Numbered from the stretch's first letter, positions 16,537 to 25,616 are shown. The stretch is DNA of 46,665 nucleotides from Bacilli bacterium (GCA_017938725.1 JAGBAW010000004.1:1-46665), one strand, 5' to 3'. Program-made: numbers and translations. Notes: a model not told the origin generated them from the letters alone.

Positions 16537-16564
16537 TTTAAAAAATAACCTACTAGGTTATTTT
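16537..16564 (-). terminator. Intrinsic terminator of greA
   Basis: Minus strand: AAAATAACC, loop TAGTA, GGTTATTTTTT. It overlaps the greA stop codon and closes the ireB-to-greA gene string. Confidence 0.8.
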
Positions 16565-17028
16565 ATTGAAATTATTTTTATATCATAGCTTCCATTAGGA
16601 CTTTCAACAGATACAATATCTCCAATTTTTTTGCCAATTATTACTTTAGCAATTGGAGATTCGTTTGATATTTTATTTTCAAATGGATCTGCTTCTGTAC
16701 TTCCAACAATTTTATATTCTTCTATTTCATCATCATCTATATATTTTATTTCAACTGTTGATCCTACTCTTACCTCAGATGAAGTTCCCTCTTCAATAAT
16801 TGTAGCATTTTCAATTAAATATTCTAATTCTCTTATTCTTGACTCAATTTGTCCTTGTTTTTCTCTAGCAGCATGATATTCGGCATTTTCAGATAAGTCA
16901 CCAAGAGCTCTTGCTTCCTTAATTGAATTTATAACCTCAGGTCTAACATTAGTTGTTAGATTTTCAAGCTCATTTTTTAATTCATCTAATCCTTCTTTTG
17001 TAATAAAATTTTCTTGTTTTAATGCCAT
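16558..17028 (-). CDS. greA: Transcription elongation factor GreA
   Basis: 156 residues from the ATG at 17028, which follows GGAGAGG; an upstream in-frame extension to 17100 overlaps the U32 gene and does not look like GreA. The N-terminal coiled coil has the family block ENFITKEGLDELKNELENL, then LGDLSENAEYHAAREKQG with the acidic tip residues that enter the RNA polymerase secondary channel. The C-terminal FKBP-like domain ends with GSYDIKIISI. It rescues backtracked polymerase. It is the last gene of a string that in B. subtilis also runs yrrM-yrrN-yrrO-greA (udk is missing here). Confidence 0.96.
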   Translation of the reverse strand: MALKQENFITKEGLDELKNELENLTTNVRPEVINSIKEARALGDLSENAEYHAAREKQGQIESRIRELEYLIENATIIEEGTSSEVRVGSTVEIKYIDDDEIEEYKIVGSTEADPFENKISNESPIAKVIIGKKIGDIVSVESPNGSYDIKIISIK

Positions 17029-17096
17029 ACTAACCTCTCCTTTAGAACTTTCTATTTGAAAGCATGCAAAAATGATACTACTTTTTTGCCGATTTG

Positions 17097-18302
17097 TCAA
17101 CCCAAAAAATTAACACGTATTAAATCATTTTTTTCTATTTTTTTATTGCAAGGTATTTTTACTATTTCTTGTGGGTGCCTTGCAGCATCTAATTCTTCAT
17201 TATTTGCATTTTTAATATATGCTACTTCTATATTAAATGATTCCTTATTTGGCCCAAATATATTAATTATGTCTCCTTTTTTAAAGAAATTCCTTTGTTC
17301 TAGAATTATTTCTTTATTTTCATCATCATATTCTAAAACTACACCTAAAAAATCCTGATTAGTATTTTCTTCTCTTCCAATATAATATTGTTCAAAAACT
17401 CCTGGGAACTTATTAAAATATTGTGGAGTAGTTTCTCTATTTGCACATCTATATAATTCAATTTCGTCATTTTTATTATATTTATAATTTTCTTTTTCTT
17501 CGTAGTATCTATCAATAACCCTTCTATATACACTTATTATAGTTGCTATATAATATATAGATTTCATTCTTCCCTCTATCTTAAATGATTTAACACCCAT
17601 ATCAATTAACTCTGGTATGTATTTAAGTAAGGATAAATCTTTGGGAGCAATTGCAAAATCTACATCTTTAGATACTTTTGATTTATATTCATCATATAAA
17701 TCAAAATTCCATCTACATATTTGAGCACATCCACCTCTATTAGAATCTCTATTTGTCATATAATTAGAAAGCATACATCTGCCACTATAACATGTACACA
17801 TCGCACCATGTATAAATACCTCTGTATCAATATGAGTCTCATCTATTATATCTTTTATAGATTCTCTAGATGACTCTCTTGCAAGTACTACTCTTTTTAC
17901 TCCCTCTTTTTGATAAAATTTAACAGCCTCCTTATTTAAAGTGCATTCTTGTGTACTTAAATGAAACTCTAGATTAATATTATTTTCTTTTAAAAAATCT
18001 ATTAAAAATAAATCTGTTGCTATTATCGCGTCAACTTTTATTCTTTCTAAATCTTTTAAATATTCTAATAGTCCGTCAAAATCCTCTTCATGGAAAACAA
18101 TATTAACTGTTACATATACTTTAGCATTGTGCGAATGGGCAAATTTTACCCCTTCTTTCATTTCATCTATTGTAAAATTTGTAGCATTAGCTCTTAAACT
18201 AAATTTTTTACCACCTATATATACTGCATCAGCGCCATACATAATGGCCCATTTTAATTTTTCCAAATCTCCAGCTGGAGCAAGTAATTCAACTTTATTC
18301 AT
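17097..18302 (-). CDS. yrrO: Peptidase U32 family protein (YrrO/TrhP-like)
   Basis: 401 residues. The N-terminus ELLAPAGDLEKLKWAIMYGADAVYIGG is the U32 TIM-barrel start. Later come FIHGAMCTCYSGRCMLSNYM and a GGCAQICRW block, the four-Cys pattern of the family, and then a C-terminal beta domain. Members of this family (YrrO in Bacillus, TrhP in E. coli) are needed for prephenate-dependent hydroxylation of tRNA wobble uridine (ho5U), so the peptidase name is historical. It overlaps the partner gene yrrN by 8 nt, and the two are thought to act together. Confidence 0.9.
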   Translation of the reverse strand: MNKVELLAPAGDLEKLKWAIMYGADAVYIGGKKFSLRANATNFTIDEMKEGVKFAHSHNAKVYVTVNIVFHEEDFDGLLEYLKDLERIKVDAIIATDLFLIDFLKENNINLEFHLSTQECTLNKEAVKFYQKEGVKRVVLARESSRESIKDIIDETHIDTEVFIHGAMCTCYSGRCMLSNYMTNRDSNRGGCAQICRWNFDLYDEYKSKVSKDVDFAIAPKDLSLLKYIPELIDMGVKSFKIEGRMKSIYYIATIISVYRRVIDRYYEEKENYKYNKNDEIELYRCANRETTPQYFNKFPGVFEQYYIGREENTNQDFLGVVLEYDDENKEIILEQRNFFKKGDIINIFGPNKESFNIEVAYIKNANNEELDAARHPQEIVKIPCNKKIEKNDLIRVNFLG

Positions 18303-19197
18303 TATTTTTCACCTTAAATATAGTATTTTTATTTAAAAATCCGTTATCCGTATTATTAAAATTATTAGAATCTACAACCATTTTTAATTTACCCGCAAAA
18401 TCATCATCAGTAGGATAGTTTTTAAGTGCTACAAAGGCCTCAATAACATTATAAAATGTATTTTCTGGAATTAAATAATCATCTAAAAGTATAGTAAAAT
18501 CAATATTTTCATTTATTAGCCTTTTATATTCTAGTATCCCATTTAATATTTTACTTGAGAAAAAATTAGTATTATCAGATTCAATGATTGGATAATATTC
18601 ATTATTTATTTTATCTTTCATATAATACTTCTTTTTTGAATCCTTCTTAATATTTGTATAATCAAAATAATTGCTTATTAATTTTCTTGAAGATGTTGCC
18701 ATTTTAGTATATCCAAATAATTTAATAAAACAATTTGAATTTGTATTTTTAGCAATATTTATAAACTCATCTATAGTTATCTCACTACTACAAAGGAACC
18801 CATTTAATCCCCTTTTTTCTAAGAAATTAATTGTTCTAAAATTTGTTACTAATTTGCTACTCCATATAATATTAATATCTAATTTATTTTCTTTAACAAT
18901 GTTAAAAACTGCCATATCAGAAAAAATAACTGCATTAACCTCAAGTTTACTTATTTTATATAACAAAAGCTTTAATCCATCCATTTCATGATTAAAATAT
19001 ACTTTATTTAACATTATATATATCTTTTTATTTTTTTCTTTTAGAATTTTACATATTTTATTTAGTTCGCTTTGTTTAAGTAAGTAATTAAAATTTTCAC
19101 TAAAACCCTTAATACCAACTAAGAAACCATCAACATTATTTTCCATAAAAAATTTGAAATTTTTTACATCAGGAAAAGAAATTATAATATTATTCAT
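18295..19197 (-). CDS. yrrN: Peptidase U32 family protein, short partner (YrrN-like)
   Basis: 300 residues, a shorter and more divergent U32 barrel. It has VDGFLVGIKGFSENFN near the start, then NAVIFSDMAVFNIVKENKLDINI and EITIDEFINIAKN. It lacks the Cys-rich segment seen in its larger neighbour. The YrrN-YrrO pair is implicated in tRNA uridine hydroxylation in Bacillus. It overlaps both yrrM upstream and yrrO downstream by 8 nt, so the three are probably translationally coupled. The name rests on position more than on motifs. Confidence 0.8.
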   Translation of the reverse strand: MNNIIISFPDVKNFKFFMENNVDGFLVGIKGFSENFNYLLKQSELNKICKILKEKNKKIYIMLNKVYFNHEMDGLKLLLYKISKLEVNAVIFSDMAVFNIVKENKLDINIIWSSKLVTNFRTINFLEKRGLNGFLCSSEITIDEFINIAKNTNSNCFIKLFGYTKMATSSRKLISNYFDYTNIKKDSKKKYYMKDKINNEYYPIIESDNTNFFSSKILNGILEYKRLINENIDFTILLDDYLIPENTFYNVIEAFVALKNYPTDDDFAGKLKMVVDSNNFNNTDNGFLNKNTIFKVKNNE

Positions 19198-19789
19198 TTA
19201 ATACCCCTTTTTTATATGTGATAGCAAGTCCATCCCCAACTTTATAGAATTTTGTATTATATTCCTCATTATCCTTTAAAAAATCGATATATTTTCTTAG
19301 TTTTGATACTAATTGTCTTAAATTTCTATTCTCAATTTTATCTACGTTTTCAACATATCCATGAAAATCTATATTATCGCTTACTATAAAACCATCATCA
19401 ACTAAATTATCTTTATATTTATTAAAAAAGTTAGTATATTGTCCCTTAGCTGCATCAATAAATATCAAATCGTATTTATTATTAAGTTCAATATTTAATG
19501 CATCTGATAATATTAAAGTTATTCTTTTTTCTAAATTACACTTTTTTATATTTTTAATCGCTTCTATATATTTTTCTTGATCTCTTTCAATAGAAACTAC
19601 GCTTATATCATCATTTACAAGAGCCATATTAATAGCTGAATATCCTATTGCAGTTCCTATTTCAAGTACTGATTTAATATTATTTTTTTCTATAAATTTA
19701 CATAAAAAATTCATACTCTTTTTTTGCATAATTGGAACATTTTTTTCTTCCGCATATTTTTCCATTTCTTTTATAACATCATTGTACAT
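19190..19789 (-). CDS. yrrM: O-methyltransferase family (YrrM/TrmR), tRNA ho5U methylation
   Basis: 199 residues from the ATG at 19789 (GGAAG site); a longer frame to 19852 runs into the DUF1292 gene and is less likely. SAM-binding motif I is VLEIGTAIGYSAINMA, motif II is VVSIERD, and YDLIFIDAAKGQY follows with the metal-binding Asp, then VSDNIDFHG. This is the class I SAM O-methyltransferase 3 family. B. subtilis YrrM (TrmR) methylates ho5U34 to mo5U34 in tRNA, using the product of the YrrN/YrrO step, which fits the gene order here. Confidence 0.9.
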   Translation of the reverse strand: MYNDVIKEMEKYAEEKNVPIMQKKSMNFLCKFIEKNNIKSVLEIGTAIGYSAINMALVNDDISVVSIERDQEKYIEAIKNIKKCNLEKRITLILSDALNIELNNKYDLIFIDAAKGQYTNFFNKYKDNLVDDGFIVSDNIDFHGYVENVDKIENRNLRQLVSKLRKYIDFLKDNEEYNTKFYKVGDGLAITYKKGVLNE

Positions 19790-19803
19790 AAAGAACTTCC
19801 TTT

Positions 19804-20070
19804 CTAATTTTCCTTGGTTAAATATAATAATATTGCTTCTATCATTTTCCATTCTTCTTCTGTTTGAATACTTTCAAGAATTCTGTTATCATCGTTAATT
19901 GTATATGAGGAGGCATATATTTTTTTTGTACCATCATTTAGTAGTGTATTATCAGTATATATTATATAATTTTTATCTTTTGCCTCTAAATTACATAGTA
20001 TATCGCAATCTATTTTATTACCATTTTCATCTTCATAGGTGAAACTATTTTCATTAGATAAAACATTCAT
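19804..20070 (-). CDS. yrzB: DUF1292 family protein (YrzB-like)
   Basis: 88 residues from the ATG at 20070 (GAGGT, 5 nt spacing), overlapping the ruvX stop region. The N-terminal half fits DUF1292: FTYEDENGNKIDCDIL, then KNYIIYTDN and a KKIYASSY strand. The C-terminal half is IQTEEEWKMIEAIL. The fold is small and acidic, and the function is not known. Its place after ireB and ruvX is conserved across Bacilli. Confidence 0.85.
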   Translation of the reverse strand: MNVLSNENSFTYEDENGNKIDCDILCNLEAKDKNYIIYTDNTLLNDGTKKIYASSYTINDDNRILESIQTEEEWKMIEAILLYLTKEN

Positions 20071-20071
20071 A

Positions 20072-20494
20072 TTATACCTCTTTTCTTTTATCAAGATAAC
20101 TTTGTAGTATTATTACTGCAGAAAGTGAATCAACACTTTGTTTTCTTTTTTTTCTTGATATATTACCTTTAATCAATATGTTATTTGCTTCAACACTTGT
20201 TAGCCTTTCATCTTGCATAATTACATTCAATTTTAATTCATCTTGTATAATTTTCTTAAAATTTAAACTTCTTTCTGCGGCAAATCCAAGTGTATTATTC
20301 ATATTTTTGGGTATTCCCAAAACTACTGTAGTTATATTAAATTTTTCTACAATTGGTTTTAATTTATTTAGTGCGTCCATATAATCTTCATTTTTAAAAT
20401 TTAAGGTACCATATTTAGATGCAATTAATCCTAAATTATCACTCAGTGCAACCCCTAAGGTTTTAGTACCTAAATCAAGTCCTAAATATCTCAT
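20072..20494 (-). CDS. ruvX: RuvX/YqgF family pre-16S rRNA processing nuclease
   Basis: 140 residues with an RNase H-like fold. The N-terminal strand MRYLGLDLGTKTLGVALSD carries the first catalytic Asp. VVLGIPKNMNNTLG follows, then MQDERLTSVEAN with the Glu and a final SVDSLSAVIILQSYL with the last Asp. YqgF matures the 5' end of 16S rRNA. The ATG overlaps the TGA of ireB, which shows that TGA is a stop in this genome. Confidence 0.95.
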   Translation of the reverse strand: MRYLGLDLGTKTLGVALSDNLGLIASKYGTLNFKNEDYMDALNKLKPIVEKFNITTVVLGIPKNMNNTLGFAAERSLNFKKIIQDELKLNVIMQDERLTSVEANNILIKGNISRKKRKQSVDSLSAVIILQSYLDKRKEV

Positions 20495-20739
20495 TTTTCT
20501 ATATAATTTCTAAGTAAAACCTCAACTATTTGAGTACGTTCTAACTTACAAATTTTCTTCCTAGATTCATTATATGATGAAATATAGCCTGGATCCCCAC
20601 TAATTAAATATCCTACTATCTGGTTTACCCCATTATATCCTTTTTCTTCAAGTGAATCATATACTTCTTTTATTGTTTGCTCAACTAATACATTATCTAT
20701 TTCAGTTACATCAAATAAAAATGTAGTATTCGAATCCAT
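20491..20739 (-). CDS. ireB: IreB family regulatory phosphoprotein
   Basis: 82 residues, full length for the UPF0297/IreB family (MDSNTTFLFDVTEID, then GYNGVNQIVGYLISGDPGYI). In Enterococcus, IreB is phosphorylated by the Ser/Thr kinase IreK on N-terminal Thr residues and tunes cell-envelope stress responses; Thr5 and Thr6 are present here. It opens the ireB-ruvX-yrzB string and has a GAGGTGA site. Its promoter is in the gap after mltG. Confidence 0.95.
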   Translation of the reverse strand: MDSNTTFLFDVTEIDNVLVEQTIKEVYDSLEEKGYNGVNQIVGYLISGDPGYISSYNESRKKICKLERTQIVEVLLRNYIEK

Positions 20740-20769
20740 AAAATCACCTCAATTAATTAATATATTCCT

Positions 20770-20798
20770 AGTATAACATAAAAATGAATAAAAATAAA
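20770..20798 (-). promoter_or_regulatory. Promoter for the ireB-to-greA string
   Basis: Minus strand: TTTATT, a 17-nt spacer, and an extended -10 TGT-TATACT (20778-20770), about 30 nt before the ireB start. The -35 is weak but the TGn extension compensates. The sequence AACATTGTTTATT just upstream resembles half of the inverted repeat at the lon promoter. Confidence 0.5.
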
Positions 20799-20885
20799 CA
20801 ATGTTATTATTTAATGTCGCTTTTAAAAGTGATATATTAAAAATTGTTTATTACAATAGAAAAAATTAACTATTTCTAGCTAATT

Positions 20886-21974
20886 TTAATATTCATACCA
20901 AAGTCCACTTGATTTTAATTCATTAATTGTTTTATTATGACCAGAGTCTGTTTCATTAAAATATACTTTCATATTTTTGTCCGCTACAAAGTATAAATAG
21001 TTATTTGGAGTATAGTTAAGTGCGGCTTCAATTGATGATTTACTTGGATTACATATTGGCCCAATAGGTAGCTTACCTGCATTTGCACTACTTCTTGTGT
21101 TATACGGGTTACTACTATTTATTTCAGACATATATAAGTCTCTTTCTCCAAGCTCTATTTTTGATGCATAATAAGTAGTAACATCACTTCCTAAACTCAT
21201 ACCTTTATTTAGTCTATTAATAAATACTCCTGCTATATTTTTTCTATCCTCGAGCGATACTCCTTCACTTTCTATCATTGAAGCTAGCGTTAATACTTGA
21301 TGAATGCTATAATTACTTGAATCTATTAAACTTTTATATTGACTTAATATAACACTTGTTTGATCAAGAAGCTTTTTAAATATATCTTTAACCGATGCAT
21401 TTACTTCAAAATTATAAGTATCAGGAGCTAAATACCCCTCTAATGGATAATATATATTTGCATCTAATATACTATCATCTAAAAACCAGTATTCATTTAT
21501 TAAAGATTTGATATATTCTTTATCTGATAATAGATTAAATACATCCTCATAGGAATTCGTAGTTTTTTTATCAATTATATCTGCCATAACTCTCATTGTT
21601 TTTCCTTCATTAAAAGTTATAGTTATTTCTTTTTCTTTTATATTACTACCACTTTGTAATAATTCAGTAATCTCTTTTAAATCCATATTTTTATTAAGTA
21701 TATAATTACCTGCTTTAATATTAGATACTTTATTTATTTTTACATAAACTAAGAAAAATAACTCATTTCTTATTAAATCCTCATCTTTAAGTATAGTCGT
21801 TACATCTTTAATGGTGCTTCCCTCTTTTATTTCAAGGGTTACCTGTGATGATTTTTTACTTATAGCGGTTGTATTAATAAAACAAAATATACATATTCCT
21901 ATAAACAGTATCCCAATAATTATTGGAATCATATAACTCATTACCTTTTTATTCTTTTTCTTTTTTTTACTCAT
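20886..21974 (-). CDS. mltG: MltG, endolytic murein transglycosylase (YceG-like)
   Basis: 362 residues with a Lys-rich N-terminus and one transmembrane helix (~13-33), then an extracytoplasmic LysM-like region and the YceG domain. The catalytic Glu is in LASMIESEG. FINRLNKGMSLGSDVTTYYA, AGKLPIGPICNP and a C-terminal YLYFVADKNMKVYF complete the family pattern. It cuts nascent glycan strands at the membrane. The ATG overlaps the alaS stop codon. In B. subtilis mltG (yrrL) follows yrzB; here it has moved to between alaS and ireB, so it falls under the alanine T-box. Confidence 0.93.
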   Translation of the reverse strand: MSKKKKKNKKVMSYMIPIIIGILFIGICIFCFINTTAISKKSSQVTLEIKEGSTIKDVTTILKDEDLIRNELFFLVYVKINKVSNIKAGNYILNKNMDLKEITELLQSGSNIKEKEITITFNEGKTMRVMADIIDKKTTNSYEDVFNLLSDKEYIKSLINEYWFLDDSILDANIYYPLEGYLAPDTYNFEVNASVKDIFKKLLDQTSVILSQYKSLIDSSNYSIHQVLTLASMIESEGVSLEDRKNIAGVFINRLNKGMSLGSDVTTYYASKIELGERDLYMSEINSSNPYNTRSSANAGKLPIGPICNPSKSSIEAALNYTPNNYLYFVADKNMKVYFNETDSGHNKTINELKSSGLWYEY

Positions 21975-23736
21975 TTTTATCCCCTACTTCTATTATTGCT
22001 TTTATTCTTCTAACTCCAGATGATGATGCTTCTTCTTTTACTATTTTAAAATGCCCTAGTTCATTTGTATTTTTAACATGTGGGCCTCCACATAATTCTT
22101 TAGATACATCACCAATACTATAAACAGTAACTATATTTGGATATTTTTCTATAAATTGACATTCTGCGCCTGATTTAATTGCATCTTCCTTACTCATCTC
22201 TTTTCTAGTTACATCAAGACTATCTTTAATCCATTTGTTAACTAGATCCTCAGTCATTTTCTTTTCTTCATCGGTTAATTTATGATCACAATTAAAATCA
22301 AATCTTAATCTTTCTGAAGTTATATTTGAACCTCTTTGATGAATATCTTTATTAACGATTTTCTTTAATGCAGCATTAAGTAAATGTGTTGCTGTATGAT
22401 ATTTAGTTTCAATTTCACTATTACCAGATAGTCCTCCTTTAAATTTACCTTTAGATGAGGTTCTTGATAATTCTTGATGAGCTTTAAATTTTTCTTTAAA
22501 TCCCTCTATATCTACTTGTATACCTTTTTCATCTGCAAGTTCTATAGTTAATTCAACTGGGAACCCATATGTATCATAAAGTTTAAATGCTAAATCTTTA
22601 TCTAATTTATTATCAGAAATATTTCTGATCATCTTTTCAAATTCTCTAAGACCTTTTTCTAGGGTTTTATTAAATTTTTCTTTTTCTAATTTAAGTACAT
22701 CAAGTACAACTTGTTTATTAATTTCAAGTTCACTATAATATTTTTTATATTCATCTATTACAGCAAGTGCAATTTTTTCATCCCAATTACTACTTATATC
22801 TATATCTAATTTTTTAGCATGTCTAATTGCTCTTCTAATTAATCTTCTAAGTATATATCCTTGATCTGTATTACTTGGTTTTATACCTGAGTTATCAGCT
22901 GAAATAAATACAGCTGCTCTTATATGATCGGCAATTATTCTCATGCTTATTTCATTACCATCGTATTTTTTATTTGATACTGATTCAATAGTTTTTATTA
23001 TATTTGCCCATAAACTTGATTTATAGTTATCATCTACTCCTTCTAAAGTCGCTACTATTCTCTCTAAACCCATCCCTGTATCAACATTTTTATTTTTAAG
23101 TTTGGTAAATGTTCCATCTTCTTTTTTATAATATTCCATAAATACATTATTCCATATTTCCACCCAACGATCATCTTCTGGATCAAATTTTTCTGGAATA
23201 GTATCACTACTTCTAAAATAAAATATTTCAGTATCAGATCCACATGGTCCTGTTTCACCTGCAATCCAAAAATTATCATCTTTCCCTAAATATGCAATTT
23301 TATCTTCACTAATTCCTAAACTTTTCCATTTATTTGCACTTATATCGTCTCTTGGAATATTTTCATCACCTTCAAAGACAGTAACGGCAAGCCTTTCAAC
23401 TGGTATATTCAATATTCTAGTTAAAAATTCGAAACTATATTCTATACTTTCTTCTTTAAAATAATCACCAAGTGACCAGTTACCAAGCATTTCAAAAAAT
23501 GTATGATGAGTTTTATCTCCTACTTCATCCAAATCATTAGTTCTTACACATTTTTGATAATCACAAAGTCTAGTACCATATGGATGCTTTTCACCCATCA
23601 GATATGGAATAAGTGGCTGCATACCCGCAGTATTAAATAAAACTGATGGATCATTTTCTGGTACTACAGGAGAGCTTGGTATTTGTTTATGCCCTTTACT
23701 TACAAAAAAATCTATATATTTTTCTCTTATTTTCAT
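21967..23736 (-). CDS. alaS: Alanyl-tRNA synthetase lacking the C-terminal C-Ala domain
   Basis: 589 residues against about 870-880 in typical bacteria. The class II catalytic core (GDKTHHTFFEMLGNWSLGDYF at 73-93, ETGPCGSDTEIF), the tRNA-recognition region and the editing domain are present. The editing zinc site is HTATH at 447-451, with C549 and H553 in ELCGGPH. The protein ends at IIEVGDKNE, where other AlaRS continue into the coiled-coil/DHHA1 C-Ala domain that binds the tRNA elbow. The stop overlaps mltG directly, so this is a natural shortening, not a sequencing break. It follows the kinase-like gene by 1 nt in the alanine T-box operon. Confidence 0.95.
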   Translation of the reverse strand: MKIREKYIDFFVSKGHKQIPSSPVVPENDPSVLFNTAGMQPLIPYLMGEKHPYGTRLCDYQKCVRTNDLDEVGDKTHHTFFEMLGNWSLGDYFKEESIEYSFEFLTRILNIPVERLAVTVFEGDENIPRDDISANKWKSLGISEDKIAYLGKDDNFWIAGETGPCGSDTEIFYFRSSDTIPEKFDPEDDRWVEIWNNVFMEYYKKEDGTFTKLKNKNVDTGMGLERIVATLEGVDDNYKSSLWANIIKTIESVSNKKYDGNEISMRIIADHIRAAVFISADNSGIKPSNTDQGYILRRLIRRAIRHAKKLDIDISSNWDEKIALAVIDEYKKYYSELEINKQVVLDVLKLEKEKFNKTLEKGLREFEKMIRNISDNKLDKDLAFKLYDTYGFPVELTIELADEKGIQVDIEGFKEKFKAHQELSRTSSKGKFKGGLSGNSEIETKYHTATHLLNAALKKIVNKDIHQRGSNITSERLRFDFNCDHKLTDEEKKMTEDLVNKWIKDSLDVTRKEMSKEDAIKSGAECQFIEKYPNIVTVYSIGDVSKELCGGPHVKNTNELGHFKIVKEEASSSGVRRIKAIIEVGDKNE

Positions 23737-23737
23737 T

Positions 23738-24289
23738 TTAATTCCTCTTTTCTATTTTGCTATATATATTTTCAAGTCTTAGTTTATACTTATCCTCATC
23801 ATCATTATTAAGTATAAAATAATCAGCATAGCAGATAGGTCCACCTTTTTCAAGATTTTCTATTTCAGATACATCTCTTTTTATTGCTTGTTCATTTGTA
23901 AATGGCCTAACAACTCTGTTTTCTAATCTTTCATATCTAATAATTTTATCAACTACAATTGAAAGCACTTTTATATTTGGAAATTCTTTTTCTAAAATTT
24001 TAAGTTCACTCCATGAATAAACTCCATCAAGTACTACATTTCCTTTTTCTAACGCTTTTTTAATGTCATCTAAAAGCACTATTGCATATGCTCCCATTCC
24101 TAAATCTTTTCTAAGTTTTTCTCTCATCATTTTTTCATTTTCAGGAGTAATATCAAATCTTTCTTCCTTTAATTTTTTCATAGTTACTCCACCAAAGTAT
24201 ATTACTTGATATCCTTTTTCTTCAAAGAATTTATTAGCTACACTTTTCCCTGATCCACACATTCCAACAATTGCAATTATTTTATTCAT
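23738..24289 (-). CDS. Nucleotide/dephospho-CoA-kinase-like P-loop protein beside alaS
   Basis: 183 residues from the ATG at 24289 (GGAGG site); a longer reading enters the T-box terminator. The P-loop is GMCGSGKS at 8-15. KGNVVLDGVYSWSELKILEKEF carries the Walker B/DGV motif, and R-rich lid residues (RYERLENRVVRPF) and a final ADYFILNN follow. The pattern is closest to the AAA_18/UPF0200 and dephospho-CoA kinase group, better known from archaea. The substrate cannot be told. It is the first gene under the alanine T-box, so it should respond to tRNA-Ala charging together with alaS. Confidence 0.75.
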   Translation of the reverse strand: MNKIIAIVGMCGSGKSVANKFFEEKGYQVIYFGGVTMKKLKEERFDITPENEKMMREKLRKDLGMGAYAIVLLDDIKKALEKGNVVLDGVYSWSELKILEKEFPNIKVLSIVVDKIIRYERLENRVVRPFTNEQAIKRDVSEIENLEKGGPICYADYFILNNDDEDKYKLRLENIYSKIEKRN

Positions 24290-24304
24290 AAAATACCTCC
24301 ATAT

Positions 24305-24475
24305 ATAAAGAAAAGGATAGTACACATAAAGGAGTGCATATGCACGGTACCATCCTTTCTTTTTCTTTATTTAATAACGAACCAAATAGTCCGTGCCTTT
24401 AAAGGCAATCTCAGAGTAGCAGCACTTTCATTAATAATATTTGTTAATTTTCACCATACATTAACTCTCTTGAAA
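24305..24475 (-). promoter_or_regulatory. T-box riboswitch, alanine (specifier GCU), with terminator
   Basis: Minus strand: stem I begins CAAGAGAGTTAATG and has GGTGAAAATTAAC. The specifier region is GAAAGTGCTGCTAC, with GCT (Ala) at 24423-24421 followed by G. The T-box AGGATGGTACCGTG is at 24356-24343. The terminator pairs AAAGGATGGTAC with GTACTATCCTTT and a T-rich tail. It controls the kinase-like gene, alaS and mltG. Two overlapping GCT triplets make the exact specifier frame uncertain, but both give Ala. Confidence 0.88.
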
Positions 24476-24488
24476 AAATATCCATTAA

Positions 24489-25616
24489 TTACTTTCTACC
24501 TTCAACGATTTTTATTTTATCAAAATTAAATATCTTATATTTTTTATCTATAAATAAAATTACAGTCTTTATAATAGCAGTTATAGGAACTGCTAAACAC
24601 ATTCCAATTATACCAAAAAAATATCCAAATATCAATAAGCTTATTAAAATAGTTACAGGATGAAGCTTCATGGTTTTACCCATCACTACTGGTTGTATAA
24701 TAAAATTTTCAATTATTTGGATTATTATTAAAGAAATACTCACCAATATACCAGTTTTACTACTAATCATAAAGGATAATAATACTATTGGAAGTGCACC
24801 TATTATTGGACCTATATATGGAATAATATTCGTAAAAGCATTGAATATTGCAAAGAATATTGGAGCTTTTAATCCAAATATACTAAAGCATATAAATGAC
24901 ATTACTGATACTATTATAACTACTATAAATGTACCTTTTATATACATAAATATATACTCACCTATTTTTTTAAATAATCTCTTTAATCTTCTTCTATTTT
25001 TCTTTGGTATAAGAATATAAATATTATTTTTAAAATTTTCAAAATCAAGTAATATATAAAAGCTAATTATTAAAGATAATACCGTGCATGTTAAAAATGA
25101 AATAGTATTATTGATAATATTTAAACAATTGGCTGGAAAGTCTTTGGTAATTAATATTATATAATCATTTATGATTGTTTTAACGTTTATTTTAAATTCA
25201 CTTGATGAAGAAACTTTAGATATAAAATTATTTAAGAATATATTTATCTTATCTACAAAATCAGGTAAATATTTATTTATATCTATTATTTGACTTTTTA
25301 AATTTGGAATAATTAAATACATAAATAAGATAAGTAGTAATATTATAACAGAATATAATATTAATGAACTATATAGTCTTTTTGTTTTTTTAAATTTATT
25401 TACTATAGGATTAAGTAAATATGCAATTAATATTCCAATAAATAATGGAGATATAATTTTTAATATTATAAATAAAAATGAAGTAACTTTTAACTCTCTA
25501 TTTATTAATAATATTAAATATATTAATAAAATTATAAAAAGTATAAGTACTATTTTAAATATTCTATGTAGTGTAGATATTACTTCATTAACTTTTTTTG
25601 TATTTAAGTCATTCAT
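24489..25616 (-). CDS. yrrI: AI-2E family transporter (YrrI-like)
   Basis: 375 residues with about eight hydrophobic helices: a pair near the N-terminus, a central amphipathic stretch (residues ~115-165), then a cluster including the family block NAFTNIIPYIGPIIGALPIVLL and PVVMGKTMKLHPVTILISLL. The family includes putative exporters of autoinducer-2 and other small solutes, but most members have unknown substrates. It is separate from the alanine operon: its stop precedes the T-box leader. In B. subtilis the gene yrrI likewise lies just before alaS. Confidence 0.92.
   Translation of the reverse strand: MNDLNTKKVNEVISTLHRIFKIVLILFIILLIYLILLINRELKVTSFLFIILKIISPLFIGILIAYLLNPIVNKFKKTKRLYSSLILYSVIILLLILFMYLIIPNLKSQIIDINKYLPDFVDKINIFLNNFISKVSSSSEFKINVKTIINDYIILITKDFPANCLNIINNTISFLTCTVLSLIISFYILLDFENFKNNIYILIPKKNRRRLKRLFKKIGEYIFMYIKGTFIVVIIVSVMSFICFSIFGLKAPIFFAIFNAFTNIIPYIGPIIGALPIVLLSFMISSKTGILVSISLIIIQIIENFIIQPVVMGKTMKLHPVTILISLLIFGYFFGIIGMCLAVPITAIIKTVILFIDKKYKIFNFDKIKIVEGRK

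Noticed and set aside
20488-20496. TGA read as Trp (Mycoplasma-type code)
   Set aside because: ireB ends in TGA overlapping the ruvX ATG, and its length is then exactly that of the family.
24290-24325. Longer N-terminus for the kinase-like gene before alaS
   Set aside because: The extension lies in the alanine T-box terminator; the P-loop starts properly after the ATG at 24289, which has GGAGG.
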